Of a stretch of DNA of 14,923 nucleotides, positions 6,412 to 14,923 are shown piece after piece; the first letter of the stretch is position 1; each line of letters opens with the position of its first letter. The notes under the pieces are model-generated. The model did not search any database. It saw only the letters and a program-made list of their open reading frames with translations, and was not told the DNA's origin. Source of the stretch: an uncultured Bilophila sp. (GTDB lineage Bacteria > Desulfobacterota > Desulfovibrionia > Desulfovibrionales > Desulfovibrionaceae). Location of the stretch: the NCBI GenBank assembly GCA_902373525.1, contig CABKMN010000054.1:1-14923 (forward strand), written 5' to 3'. The position numbers and the translations under genes are program-made.

Positions 6412-6621
6412 TTGTTTCATCTCCACAGCATGGTGAAAAGACAGTCTTTTTCTTCAGTTTTTCCGTTGGCGGAGGCATGGCTGAGGTGTTTTGTCGGGTA
6501 TTCCTTTGAAAGTTCAAGCAATAAAGCCTCAGCCATTTTCTATGACGCAGGATTTTCAGTGCCGCCGGGGGCGGCTGGGGTGACGCCGCGGCTGCTCTCG
6601 GACGGCGGCATCTCGGCGTAG
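6412..6621 (+). CDS. Doubtful small ORF in the AT-rich island
   Basis: A 69-codon frame starts at TTG 6412, only 3 bases after a perfect AGGAGG (6403-6408). An in-frame ATG at 6430 is 21 bases away, too far. The product is not recognised; the middle reads SSVFPLAEAWLRCFVGYSF and the end is Gly/Pro-rich. The first 45 codons use many A/T-ending codons, unlike the surrounding genes. The frame also crosses the 10-bp dyad at 6477-6536, so the region may be a structured RNA or a gene relic. Confidence 0.2.
   Translation: MFHLHSMVKRQSFSSVFPLAEAWLRCFVGYSFESSSNKASAIFYDAGFSVPPGAAGVTPRLLSDGGISA
6477..6536 (+). ncRNA. Possible structured RNA element (10-bp dyad, 40-base loop)
   Basis: ATGGCTGAGG (6477-6486) and CCTCAGCCAT (6527-6536) are perfect reverse complements and are followed by TTTTC. 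The 40-base loop contains a second small palindrome, TTGAA-AG-TTCAA. A good ribosome binding site lies upstream at 6403-6408. The perfect arms in an otherwise AT-rich island suggest a folded RNA, but no known class was recognised. Confidence 0.25.
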
Positions 6622-6773
6622 CGAGCTGACTGTGGCGGACACGGAACGGGCGCAGTTGGGAGATCGCGCGCAGGGGTGACGATGCCGCCGACATGGGTGC
6701 GTTGCGCGCGATACTGAGGAATCACGTGCGGGGCTTTGACGGAGAGCTGACTGTGGGCACGAGCAGAGGGGAC

Positions 6774-7313
6774 ATGGGAATCTCGGAAGAAAATGCGTGC
6801 GGGGAGAGGGCCGCGGTTACGATCAGGCGGCTTGCCCACAACGATGTCGCGGCGGGGGCGCAGGTGATCCGGCAGGCGTTCTGGACGGTGGCGGAAGCGT
6901 TTGGCCTGACGGAAGAAAATTGCCCGACGAACGGGGCGTTCCTGCGGGATGAGGCGCTGGCCGGGGAACTGGACCGGGGTACGGCCCTGTACGGCCTGTT
7001 CGACGCGGGCGGCATGGCGGGCTTCGTGGCTCTGAAGCGAAAGGACGACGTCGTGTTTTATCTCGAAAAGCTGGCGGTCCTCCCGGATCGGCGGGGGCGG
7101 GGATACGGCGCGGCGCTGGTCGGGTACGCGGCGGAAGCGGCGCGGAAGGCCGGGGGCGGGATGCTCTCCATCGGGGTCATGTACGAAAACCGGAGACTGG
7201 TGCGCTGGTACGAGCGGAACGGCTTTGCGCGGACGGGAACCCGGACGTTCGGGCACCTGCCGTTCGTCGTGTGTTGTATGGTGCGGTCGCTGGAGGCGTC
7301 GCCGCGTCCGTGA
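6774..7313 (+). CDS. GNAT-family N-acetyltransferase
   Basis: The product is 179 residues from the chosen ATG. The GNAT fold opens with VTIRRLAHNDV (15-25). The acetyl-CoA pyrophosphate-binding motif A, LAVLPDRRGRGYGAAL, covers 100-115, and motif B, YENRRLVRWYERNGF, covers 137-151. It transfers an acetyl group from acetyl-CoA to an unidentified amine acceptor; the sequence is not close to RimI or known drug acetyltransferases that I recognise. An alternative ATG at 6693 adds 27 residues, but it lies inside the inverted repeat 6663-6712 and the GNAT fold does not need the extension. AGAGGGG sits close (2 bases) to the chosen ATG, so the start is uncertain. The last codons (EASPRP) are made by the first copy of a 15-bp repeat that recurs downstream. 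Confidence 0.8.
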   Translation: MGISEENACGERAAVTIRRLAHNDVAAGAQVIRQAFWTVAEAFGLTEENCPTNGAFLRDEALAGELDRGTALYGLFDAGGMAGFVALKRKDDVVFYLEKLAVLPDRRGRGYGAALVGYAAEAARKAGGGMLSIGVMYENRRLVRWYERNGFARTGTRTFGHLPFVVCCMVRSLEASPRP

Positions 7314-7465
7314 CGGATGAACGTAGGCAGGCATGATGCGCTGCGGCGTCAGGCGTTGCCGTACGGGGCGTGGGCGGCGGAAGGCATGGGAACGGCTGGA
7401 GCGTCGCCGCGTCCGTGGGCGGGGGGCGTTGGAGAGGTAGCGGTAATCGAGCGTCGCCGCGTCCG
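7296..7465 (+). repeat. Three copies of a 15-bp direct repeat
   Basis: GCGTCGCCGCGTCCG occurs exactly at 7296-7310, 7401-7415 and 7451-7465. Copies two and three share the longer GAGCGTCGCCGCGTCCG. The first copy is within the 3' end of the GNAT gene and the other two are in the 239-base gap before the MFS gene. The spacings are irregular (105 and 50 bases). No gene is visible in this gap; the function is unknown. Confidence 0.75.
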
Positions 7466-7552
7466 CGAGCGGGGCTCCGGTGGTCCGTGGCGGCGGGCGG
7501 TCCGGTTGCGCCCGTGATTGACCGGCTTCGCGTGGGGAAGTACAACGCTTCC

Positions 7553-8995
7553 ATGAGAACTGAAACAAAACAGCCATCGGGCGAAGGGCAGGTTTCGCTG
7601 AACACGGTCATCATCGCCGTGGGTGCGGCTCAGTTCATGCTGCCGTTCATGCTGTCGGGAGCGGGGCCGTTGCTGCCCGCCATCGGCAGGGACCTGCATG
7701 CCAGCGCCATGCAGTTGAGTCTGATCAACGCGGCCTACACGTTGTCGCTGGCGATTTTTCACCTTGTTTCCGGGCGCGTGGGAGACATGATCGGGCGCAA
7801 GCGCCTGTTTCTCGGCGGGCTGTCGCTGTTCGTCGCCGTGTCGGCCCTGTTGCCTTTCGTTACGGACATCTGGGTGTTTCTGGGACTCCGTTTCGTGCAG
7901 GCGATGGGCACCGCGATCATGAACACCTGCGCGCTGGCGATCCTTGCGAGCTGCGCCCCGCCGGAACAGCTCGGCAGGGTGCTGGGCCTGACCTCCATCG
8001 GCGTGTACAGCGGCCTTTCCCTCGGACCCGGACTGTCCGGGATTCTCGGAACCGCCCTCGGCTGGCAGTTCCTGTTTTTCAGCGTGGTGCCCATCGGGGT
8101 GATCGCGTGGCTGCTCATGTACTGCAACGTGCGCCGCGACTGGAAGGACGCCCCGGACGATCCCTTCGACTGGCGGGGGAGCCTGTTCTACACGATGGCG
8201 ATCAGTTCGCTGTCCATCGGCGCGATCTGGCTGCTCGACGGTGCGTGGGCGGGCGTACTGTTCGTCTTCGGCCTGCTTTTCCTCGGGATGTTCCTGTGGT
8301 CGGAACGCCACTCCGCGCACCCCATCCTCGACATCGCGTTTCTGGTGCGCAACCGGCCCTTCGCGTTGAGCACGCTGGCGTCCTTCATCAATTATAGTTC
8401 CATTTTCGGGGTGACCTTCTATTTTAGCCTCTATCTGCAGGGCGTCCACGGGCTGACGCTGCTCCAGACCGGACTGCTGCTGTCCGCGCAGCCGGCGATA
8501 CAGGTCTTCGTTTCCCCGTTCGGGGGACGCATGGCGGACCGGCACGGCGCGGACGTCATCGCCACCATCGGCATTGCGGTCTGCGGCGTCGGCCTGCTGA
8601 TGGCCTCTTCGCTGGACGGGGACTCCACGCTGTGGGTGGTCACGGCGGTCCAGCTCGTGATAGGTTCGGGCATCGCGCTGTTCGCCTCCCCGAACACCAG
8701 CGCGATCATGACCAGCGTGGACGAGGCGCACCGGGGGCAGGCTTCGGGGCTGGTCGGCACGGCGCGCACGCTCGGCACGCTGTCCAGCATGGTCATCATT
8801 TCCCTGACCATGAACGCCTACCTTGGCGACGAATCGCTCGGTCCGAGCAACGTTCCCGACTTTCTGAGCGCCATGCACGTCAATTTCGCACTCTTCGGGG
8901 TGCTCAACCTGCTCGGGATTTTCTGTTCCATCGGCAGGATGGGAGGCCGCTCCGGGATCGCCCGCCGGTTGTTCCGTTCTTGGAATCATCATTAA
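7553..8995 (+). CDS. MFS drug-efflux transporter, DHA2-like
   Basis: The product is 480 residues, the length and hydrophobic pattern of the 14-helix DHA2 (EmrB/QacA) drug:proton antiporter group. MFS motif A, GRVGDMIGRKR, is at residues 74-84 between helices 2 and 3. The antiporter motif C region, GVYSGLSLGPGLSG, is at 150-163 in helix 5. About 14 hydrophobic segments follow, ending with a basic tail (RRLFRSWNHH). It sits in the inner membrane and exports an unidentified compound. I chose the ATG at 7553 because hydrophobic helix 1 begins about 18 residues later; the ribosome binding site (GGGGAAG, 12 bases away) is weak, and the upstream frame is repeat-containing and not protein-like. hypE starts 12 bases after the stop. 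Confidence 0.88.
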   Translation: MRTETKQPSGEGQVSLNTVIIAVGAAQFMLPFMLSGAGPLLPAIGRDLHASAMQLSLINAAYTLSLAIFHLVSGRVGDMIGRKRLFLGGLSLFVAVSALLPFVTDIWVFLGLRFVQAMGTAIMNTCALAILASCAPPEQLGRVLGLTSIGVYSGLSLGPGLSGILGTALGWQFLFFSVVPIGVIAWLLMYCNVRRDWKDAPDDPFDWRGSLFYTMAISSLSIGAIWLLDGAWAGVLFVFGLLFLGMFLWSERHSAHPILDIAFLVRNRPFALSTLASFINYSSIFGVTFYFSLYLQGVHGLTLLQTGLLLSAQPAIQVFVSPFGGRMADRHGADVIATIGIAVCGVGLLMASSLDGDSTLWVVTAVQLVIGSGIALFASPNTSAIMTSVDEAHRGQASGLVGTARTLGTLSSMVIISLTMNAYLGDESLGPSNVPDFLSAMHVNFALFGVLNLLGIFCSIGRMGGRSGIARRLFRSWNHH

Positions 8996-9007
8996 GACAG
9001 GTCGGTT

Positions 9008-10024
9008 ATGACAAAGACACTTCTTTTGGATTGCGGCAGCGGCGGCCGGGCCTCCCAGCGGCTCATCAACGAATTGTTTCTGGAGCAGTTCGACAATCCC
9101 ATCCTGCGGACGCTGGACGACGCCGCGCGGCTGGAGCTTTCCGGCCCCATCGCCATGAGCACGGACGGGTATACCGTGACGCCGCTGTTTTTCCCCGGCG
9201 GCAACATCGGCACGCTGGCGGTGCACGGCACGGTCAACGACGTTTCCATGCTCGGCGCGCGGCCCCGGTACCTGACCTGCGGCTTCATCCTTGAGGAAGG
9301 GCTGGACCTCGATCTCCTCCGCAAGGTGGTCGAGAGCATGGCGGAAGCGGCCCGCAACGCCGGGGTGTTCATCGTGTCCGGCGACACCAAGGTGGTGCCG
9401 CGCGGAGCCTGCGACAAGCTGTTCATCACCACGGCGGGCGTGGGCGAGATTCTTGCGGACCCCTCCCCCTCCGGCAGCGGGGCCAAACCCGGCGACGCCA
9501 TCCTCGTAAGCGGGGCCGTGGGCGACCACGGGCTTGCCGTGCTCGGGCAGCGCGACAGCCTGTCGTTCCTTCAGGGCGTCGAGAGCGACAGTGCGGCGCT
9601 CAACCGGATGGTGGAGCGTCTGATGCTTGAAGTCGGGGACATCCATGTCCTGCGCGATCCCACGCGCGGCGGCCTCGCCACCACGCTGAACGAGATCGCC
9701 GGGCAGTCCGGCGTGGTCTGCTCCATTGAGGAGGAGGCCATCCCGATCCACGACGCGGTGCGTTCCGGGTGCGACGTGCTCGGCCTTGATCCCCTGTATC
9801 TCGCCAACGAGGGCAAGATGCTCTGTTTCGTGCCCGAGGCCAAGGCGCAGGCCGCGCTCGACGTGCTCCGTTCCGAGCCGCAGGGCCGCGAGGCCGCCCG
9901 CATCGGCACGGTGCTCGAAGCCGAGGCTCCGGCGCGGCCCGGTCAGGTCGTGCTCCGGACGCCCATCGGAGGCCGCCGGTTGCTGTCCATGCTTGAAGGC
10001 GATCAGTTGCCGAGGATTTGCTGA
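9008..10024 (+). CDS. hypE: Hydrogenase maturation carbamoyl dehydratase HypE
   Basis: HypE makes the cyanide ligands of the NiFe hydrogenase active site: it accepts a carbamoyl group from HypF on its C-terminal cysteine and dehydrates it with ATP to a thiocyanate. The product is 338 residues, the normal length. It shows the GSGGR segment (10-14), STDGY (51-55), FFPGGNIG (61-68), GTVNDVSMLGA (74-84), GDTKVVPRG (125-133), DPTRGG and the essential C-terminal PRIC ending in Cys338. It is intact and complete. No other hyp or hydrogenase gene is in the window. It begins 12 bases after the MFS gene stop, so it is probably co-transcribed with it, and is followed by hairpin copy C. Only a weak ribosome binding site (CAGG) precedes the ATG. 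Confidence 0.97.
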   Translation: MTKTLLLDCGSGGRASQRLINELFLEQFDNPILRTLDDAARLELSGPIAMSTDGYTVTPLFFPGGNIGTLAVHGTVNDVSMLGARPRYLTCGFILEEGLDLDLLRKVVESMAEAARNAGVFIVSGDTKVVPRGACDKLFITTAGVGEILADPSPSGSGAKPGDAILVSGAVGDHGLAVLGQRDSLSFLQGVESDSAALNRMVERLMLEVGDIHVLRDPTRGGLATTLNEIAGQSGVVCSIEEEAIPIHDAVRSGCDVLGLDPLYLANEGKMLCFVPEAKAQAALDVLRSEPQGREAARIGTVLEAEAPARPGQVVLRTPIGGRRLLSMLEGDQLPRIC

Positions 10025-10035
10025 CGCGGAGAACC

Positions 10036-10107
10036 GGGGAAGGGGGCCTTTCTCCGGAAAGGTTCCCTTCCCCCATCCCCATCCCTCTCCTTCCAAAGGC
10101 TTTTATA
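10036..10107 (+). repeat. Polar 3'-end hairpin repeat, copy C, with tail
   Basis: Arms at 10036-10052 and 10057-10073 pair over 17 positions, two of them G-T (G-U) wobbles, capped by C-TCCG-G, a member of the very stable UNCG tetraloop family. It starts 11 bases after the hypE stop. The tail is C/T-rich (CCATCCCCATCCCTCTCC) and ends near CTTTTATAA, the closest any tail comes to a T tract. Confidence 0.85.
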
Positions 10108-10149
10108 ACCGGCCTCAGGCGCGGCGTCGTACGGCGGGCGGGGCCGGAT

Positions 10150-10175
10150 GGGGATTGGGGCAAACGAGGGTTGGG
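10150..10175 (+). other. Putative G-quadruplex motif in the secA leader region
   Basis: Four G tracts (GGGG 10150-10153, GGGG 10157-10160, GGG 10168-10170, GGG 10173-10175) with loops of 3, 7 and 2 bases meet the standard pattern. They are on the non-template strand for secA, upstream of the predicted promoter. The rest of the 10108-10333 interval is G-rich and holds no recognised gene. Confidence 0.4.
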
Positions 10176-10333
10176 CTGTGCGGGGAGCGAGCCGAAAGGT
10201 GGATTGAAGAGGGGAGGAAAGGGGGTCGGGGACGCGCGGCGGCCTCCGTTCCGTCGTTGTTCATGCGGCTCCCGCGTCGGGGCATCCTCTTGTCGTGCCG
10301 CGTCCATGATAAAGAAAAGTCCCGTGTCGTCAT

Positions 10334-10362
10334 TTGCCAATCAGGGAAGCATGTCTTATTAG
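10334..10362 (+). promoter_or_regulatory. secA: Predicted sigma-70-type promoter of secA
   Basis: The -35 TTGCCA (five of six) at 10334-10339 and -10 TATTAG (four of six) at 10357-10362 have a 17-base spacer. The ATG is 46 bases beyond the -10. This lies in the least G-rich part of the 384-base gap. Confidence 0.6.
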
Positions 10363-10408
10363 GTAGAGATGCGGTTGACGCCGTGTATCCTCTTTTTCGG
10401 GAGTTTTC

Positions 10409-12961
<2,553 letters not shown>

Positions 12962-12966
12962 ATGAA

Positions 12967-13047
12967 TTGGTGAAGGGAGGGAGAGCCTTTCTGAAGAAAG
13001 GTTCTCCCTCCCTTCACCAAACCCCCTCCCTCTCCCAAGACGTTTGT
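12967..13047 (+). repeat. Polar 3'-end hairpin repeat, copy D, with tail
   Basis: Arms at 12967-12991 and 12996-13020 pair over 25 positions with a single G-T (G-U) wobble and a TGAA tetraloop. It begins 5 bases after the secA stop. The C/T-rich tail CCCCCTCCCTCTCCC then CAAGACGTTTGTG closely matches the tail of copy B. Confidence 0.9.
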
Positions 13048-13197
13048 GTTTATCGAATCCCTGTCGGAGGGAGTGCGCGTTGGCGGAGGATGGGGAACGG
13101 AAAGGCAAAGCGGAGGGGCCGCAAGAGAGTCATGGCTTTTTGCGGCGGGTTCGGGGACGCTGGATTCCCCGCGAATGGCGAGGAGCGAAATGATGCG

Positions 13198-13223
13198 GGA
13201 GGAACGGCGTTCCTCCTTTTTTT
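13198..13223 (+). terminator. Canonical Rho-independent terminator
   Basis: GGAGGAAC (13198-13205) and GTTCCTCC (13209-13216) are perfect complements with a GGC loop, followed at once by seven T (13217-13223). It lies 237 bases after secA and 121 bases before the DUF4139 start. It ends either secA read-through past copy D, a short transcript starting in between, or an attenuated leader. Confidence 0.85.
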
Positions 13224-13282
13224 GTAGGCAGAAAGCGGGAACGTCTTGGCGGGGAATGCTTTTTCCTGCGGGGACGTTCTGA

Positions 13283-13302
13283 CATTCCCATAAAATGGAA
13301 TG
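13283..13302 (+). promoter_or_regulatory. Operator-like dyad over a candidate -10 for the DUF4139 gene
   Basis: CATTCC (13283-13288) and GGAATG (13297-13302) are perfect inverted arms around an 8-base centre that contains TAAAAT (13291-13296), five of six to the -10 consensus. The ATG is 48 bases beyond. No convincing -35 is present, which would fit an activator-dependent or alternative-sigma promoter, or chance. Confidence 0.4.
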
Positions 13303-13344
13303 ACGGGATGCTTCCCGGCTCAACACGCTCAAAGTGAGGTATTC

Positions 13345-14853
13345 ATGCGCAGGTGCTTGTTGCTGTTGGCGTTGCTGTTGTGGTGTTCGGCGGGGGCGGC
13401 GACGGCCTCCCCGTCCACGGATGTGGTGTTGTATCCTTCCAGCGCGCAGGTGCGGGTGCTGGAGACGCTCCCGGTACGGGACGGCGCGGTGACGTTCGTG
13501 CTGCCCGCGTCGGCGGAACTCGACTCGCTGGTGATTGCCCCGGATAGGGGCTCCGTCACCAGTCATGAGACGGCGCAGGTTCCGGTGGAGGACGGCGCCG
13601 GGGTAACGGCCCTGCGCCGCGAGTTGGCGCAGGCGCGGGAAGAGGCCGCCGGGCTTGAAGGCGAGGTGGCGGAGGTCACGGCGCGGATCGCGTTGTGGAG
13701 CAAGGGGGCGCTGGCGCAGGAGGTTTCGGTGGCCGAGCTGGAGAAGCTGGACGCCGCCATGACCGGGCGCATGAAGGCGTTGTACACGCAGGCCGCCGCG
13801 TTGAAGCCGCAGCTTGAAAAGGCGCGGAAGAACGTGCAGCGGCTTGAGCAGGCGCTGTCCGAATACGGCGACGCCACGCTGGGCACGCGGGTGACGGCGC
13901 GGGTGGACGGCGTGGCCGGAGAGGTCCGGGTGCGGTACGCATACACGCTGCTCGGCTGCGGCTGGACGCCGGTGTACCGGTTCGACGCGGAGCCGGACAA
14001 GGGGCTGGTGCGGTTCACGCAGCAGGCGCAGATACGGCAAGGTTCCGGGCAGGACTGGAAGGGCGTGCGGCTCACGCTGGCTTCGGGCAATCCCGGTCGG
14101 GATGTGGCTCCCGCCCCCGTATCGGCATGGCGCTTGCGTCCTCTGCAAGCCGTTCAGGCGCGCAAGGCCGCTCCGGTTGCCCTGTCGGCTGCGGGCGCGA
14201 ATATGGCGGAGATGGATATGGTCGCCCCCGCCATGCCCTCGGCGCGGGAGCGGGCCACGCTGACGACGTGGGACATGGGCGTCCGGGACGTCCCAGCCGG
14301 AACGGCCCTGCTGTTCGATATGGCGAAGGACGATTGGAAGGCCCGGTTCATCCGTCTGGCCCGTCCGGGATACGGGGACAATGCCGCGTGGCTCATGGCC
14401 GAGGTTCGCCTTCCCGAAGCCGTGGACCTGCCCGCCGGTATGGCGATGTATGTGGTGGACGGCCTGCCCGTGGGGGCAAAGGACTTTTCCATGACCGGCG
14501 ATCAGGCCGACCTGTTCTTCGGCAGGGATGCCCGCGTCACGGTGGAGATGAAGCAGGATGTCCGGCAGAGCGGCAGCAGGGGCTTTGTGGGCAAGCGCCA
14601 GACCCGCGTCTGGAAGTGGACGATTGCAATCGAGAACAGCCATACGGCCCCGGTCGCCGTGCGCGTGGAGGACCCCGAACCGCAGAGCGGCGACAAGGCC
14701 ATCGAAGTGAAGGTGATCGCCGCTCCCGCGCCCGTCGTGAAGGATCACGTCACGACGTGGAATCTTGAGGTTCCCGCCTCCGGCAAGCGCGTCATCGACT
14801 ACACCGTCGAAGCCTCCGCTCCCGAGGACATGAAGCTCGTCGAAGGACGGTAG
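13345..14853 (+). CDS. Exported DUF4139 domain protein (mucoidy inhibitor MuiA-like)
   Basis: The product is 502 residues. A signal peptide covers about residues 1-21 (hydrophobic LLLLALLLW core, cleavage near GAATA). The N-terminal part (22-82) matches the DUF4140 strand pattern (VVLYPSSAQVRVLETLPV). A coiled coil rich in Ala, Glu and Leu spans about 86-173. The remainder is the DUF4139 beta-rich domain: VRYAYTLLGCGWTPVYRFDA (about 195-214), KGVRLTLASGNPGRD, DLPAGMAMYVVDG and a C-terminal VTTWNLEVPASGKRVIDYTVEAS. The biochemical function is unknown; related proteins are called mucoidy inhibitor A. I chose the ATG at 13345 because the signal peptide starts there and GTGAGG lies 5 bases upstream; a start at 13300 would place 15 polar residues before it. 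It is a single gene followed by hairpin copy E. Confidence 0.85.
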   Translation: MRRCLLLLALLLWCSAGAATASPSTDVVLYPSSAQVRVLETLPVRDGAVTFVLPASAELDSLVIAPDRGSVTSHETAQVPVEDGAGVTALRRELAQAREEAAGLEGEVAEVTARIALWSKGALAQEVSVAELEKLDAAMTGRMKALYTQAAALKPQLEKARKNVQRLEQALSEYGDATLGTRVTARVDGVAGEVRVRYAYTLLGCGWTPVYRFDAEPDKGLVRFTQQAQIRQGSGQDWKGVRLTLASGNPGRDVAPAPVSAWRLRPLQAVQARKAAPVALSAAGANMAEMDMVAPAMPSARERATLTTWDMGVRDVPAGTALLFDMAKDDWKARFIRLARPGYGDNAAWLMAEVRLPEAVDLPAGMAMYVVDGLPVGAKDFSMTGDQADLFFGRDARVTVEMKQDVRQSGSRGFVGKRQTRVWKWTIAIENSHTAPVAVRVEDPEPQSGDKAIEVKVIAAPAPVVKDHVTTWNLEVPASGKRVIDYTVEASAPEDMKLVEGR

Positions 14854-14863
14854 GGAGAAGATT

Positions 14864-14923
14864 GGGGAAGGGGAGGGAACCCTTCTGAAGAAGGGCTTCC
14901 CTCCCCTTCCCCAAACCCCATCC
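14864..14923 (+). repeat. Polar 3'-end hairpin repeat, copy E (window edge)
   Basis: Arms at 14864-14886 and 14889-14912 pair over 23 positions with one unpaired C in the right arm; the apex is CTTC-TGAA-GAAG. It starts 10 bases after the DUF4139 stop. The tail CCAAACCCCATCC runs off the window. The sequence is almost that of copy A read on the minus strand. Confidence 0.85.

Larger units (their letters stand above)
6195..6773. other. Long intergenic region with no convincing gene
   Basis: About 640 bases separate the UPF0280 stop from the chosen GNAT start. The left part (6226-6365) is G-rich without recognised signals. An AT-rich island follows (about 6370-6560) with a 10-bp dyad, then a GC-rich, hairpin-rich segment (6561-6720) that includes GCCGCC-GGG-GGCGGC at 6561-6575 and the perfect inverted repeat ATCGCGCGCA / TGCGCGCGAT (6663-6672 and 6703-6712). 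The 13-mer GAGCTGACTGTGG occurs at 6623-6635 and again at 6744-6756. No promoter for the GNAT gene could be fixed. Confidence 0.6.
13048..13344. other. Intergenic leader region upstream of the DUF4139 gene
   Basis: About 300 bases without a convincing gene. It holds a canonical T-tract terminator (13198-13223) and, closer to the gene, an operator-like dyad around a candidate -10 (13283-13302). The stretch between the secA hairpin tail and the terminator (13048-13197) has no recognised structure; the short ORFs there are shadows. Confidence 0.6.

Noticed and set aside
6396..6416. Anti-Shine-Dalgarno-like ACCTCCT on the minus strand as a 16S rRNA end fragment
   Set aside because: Only the short core matches; flanking bases are not rRNA and no other rRNA sequence is nearby.
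6436..6450. AAAAGAC-A-GTCTTTT palindrome as a terminator
   Set aside because: The one-base loop cannot close as a hairpin in RNA, so it is not a usable terminator.
6386..6694. 102-codon minus-strand frame in the AT-rich island
   Set aside because: The N-terminal half is Arg/Pro-rich shadow from GC-rich DNA and no ribosome binding site was found. Its short C-terminal part could be noted again if the island proves conserved.
7296..7465. CRISPR-like array
   Set aside because: The repeats are only 15 bp, three copies with unequal spacing of 105 and 50 bases, and no cas genes are present.
7349..10096. 915-codon open frame on the minus strand across the MFS and hypE genes
   Set aside because: It is antisense to two well-recognised genes and its translation is Arg/His/Gly-rich with no protein-like pattern. 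GC-rich codon bias removes stop codons on the opposite strand.

Overview
The window is a GC-rich bacterial chromosomal segment (third codon positions are mostly G/C, so several long antisense ORFs are artefacts). Gene content (SecA with a SEC-C zinc tail, HypE, a UPF0280 ApbE-like protein, a DUF4198 protein, an iron-sulfur flavoprotein) and the style of the intergenic hairpins suggest a Desulfovibrio-like member of the Desulfobacterota, probably an anaerobe that makes NiFe hydrogenase. This placement is inference. No rRNA, tRNA, CRISPR array, insertion sequence, integrase or phage gene was seen.

Left part (70-5240, minus strand). Transcribed right to left: argF (ornithine carbamoyltransferase); then a tight four-gene cluster of iron-sulfur flavoprotein, ComF-type phosphoribosyltransferase, exported DUF4198 protein and a chloramphenicol acetyltransferase-family enzyme (8-nt overlap, 27-nt gap, 2-nt gap); then, behind its own terminator and promoter, a Tim44-like membrane protein.

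Right part (5365-14853, plus strand). A UPF0280 protein diverges from argF, with overlapping predicted promoters between them. It is followed by a long non-coding or weakly coding stretch with an AT-rich island, a GNAT acetyltransferase, a short repeat-bearing gap, a DHA2-like MFS exporter closely followed by hypE, then secA with a 384-nt leader, and last an exported DUF4139 protein.

The most notable non-gene structure is a family of five long polar hairpins (G/A-rich left arm, C/T-rich right arm, tetraloops mostly TGAA, TCCA or TCCG). Each lies a few bases after the stop codon of a gene and in that gene's orientation: after the Tim44-like gene, UPF0280, hypE, secA and the DUF4139 gene. Arm differences between copies are frequently G-U compatible. 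Where the tail is visible it is a C/T-rich, G-poor segment. They look like a dispersed 3'-end element acting as terminator or mRNA-end protector, and differ from the two ordinary T-tract terminators in the window. Both window ends fall in copies of this repeat, which fits a contig broken at repeats.

There is no clear defence system or new multi-gene machine. The best candidates for something undescribed are the hairpin family, the four-gene cluster, and the structured AT-rich island at about 6370-6712.
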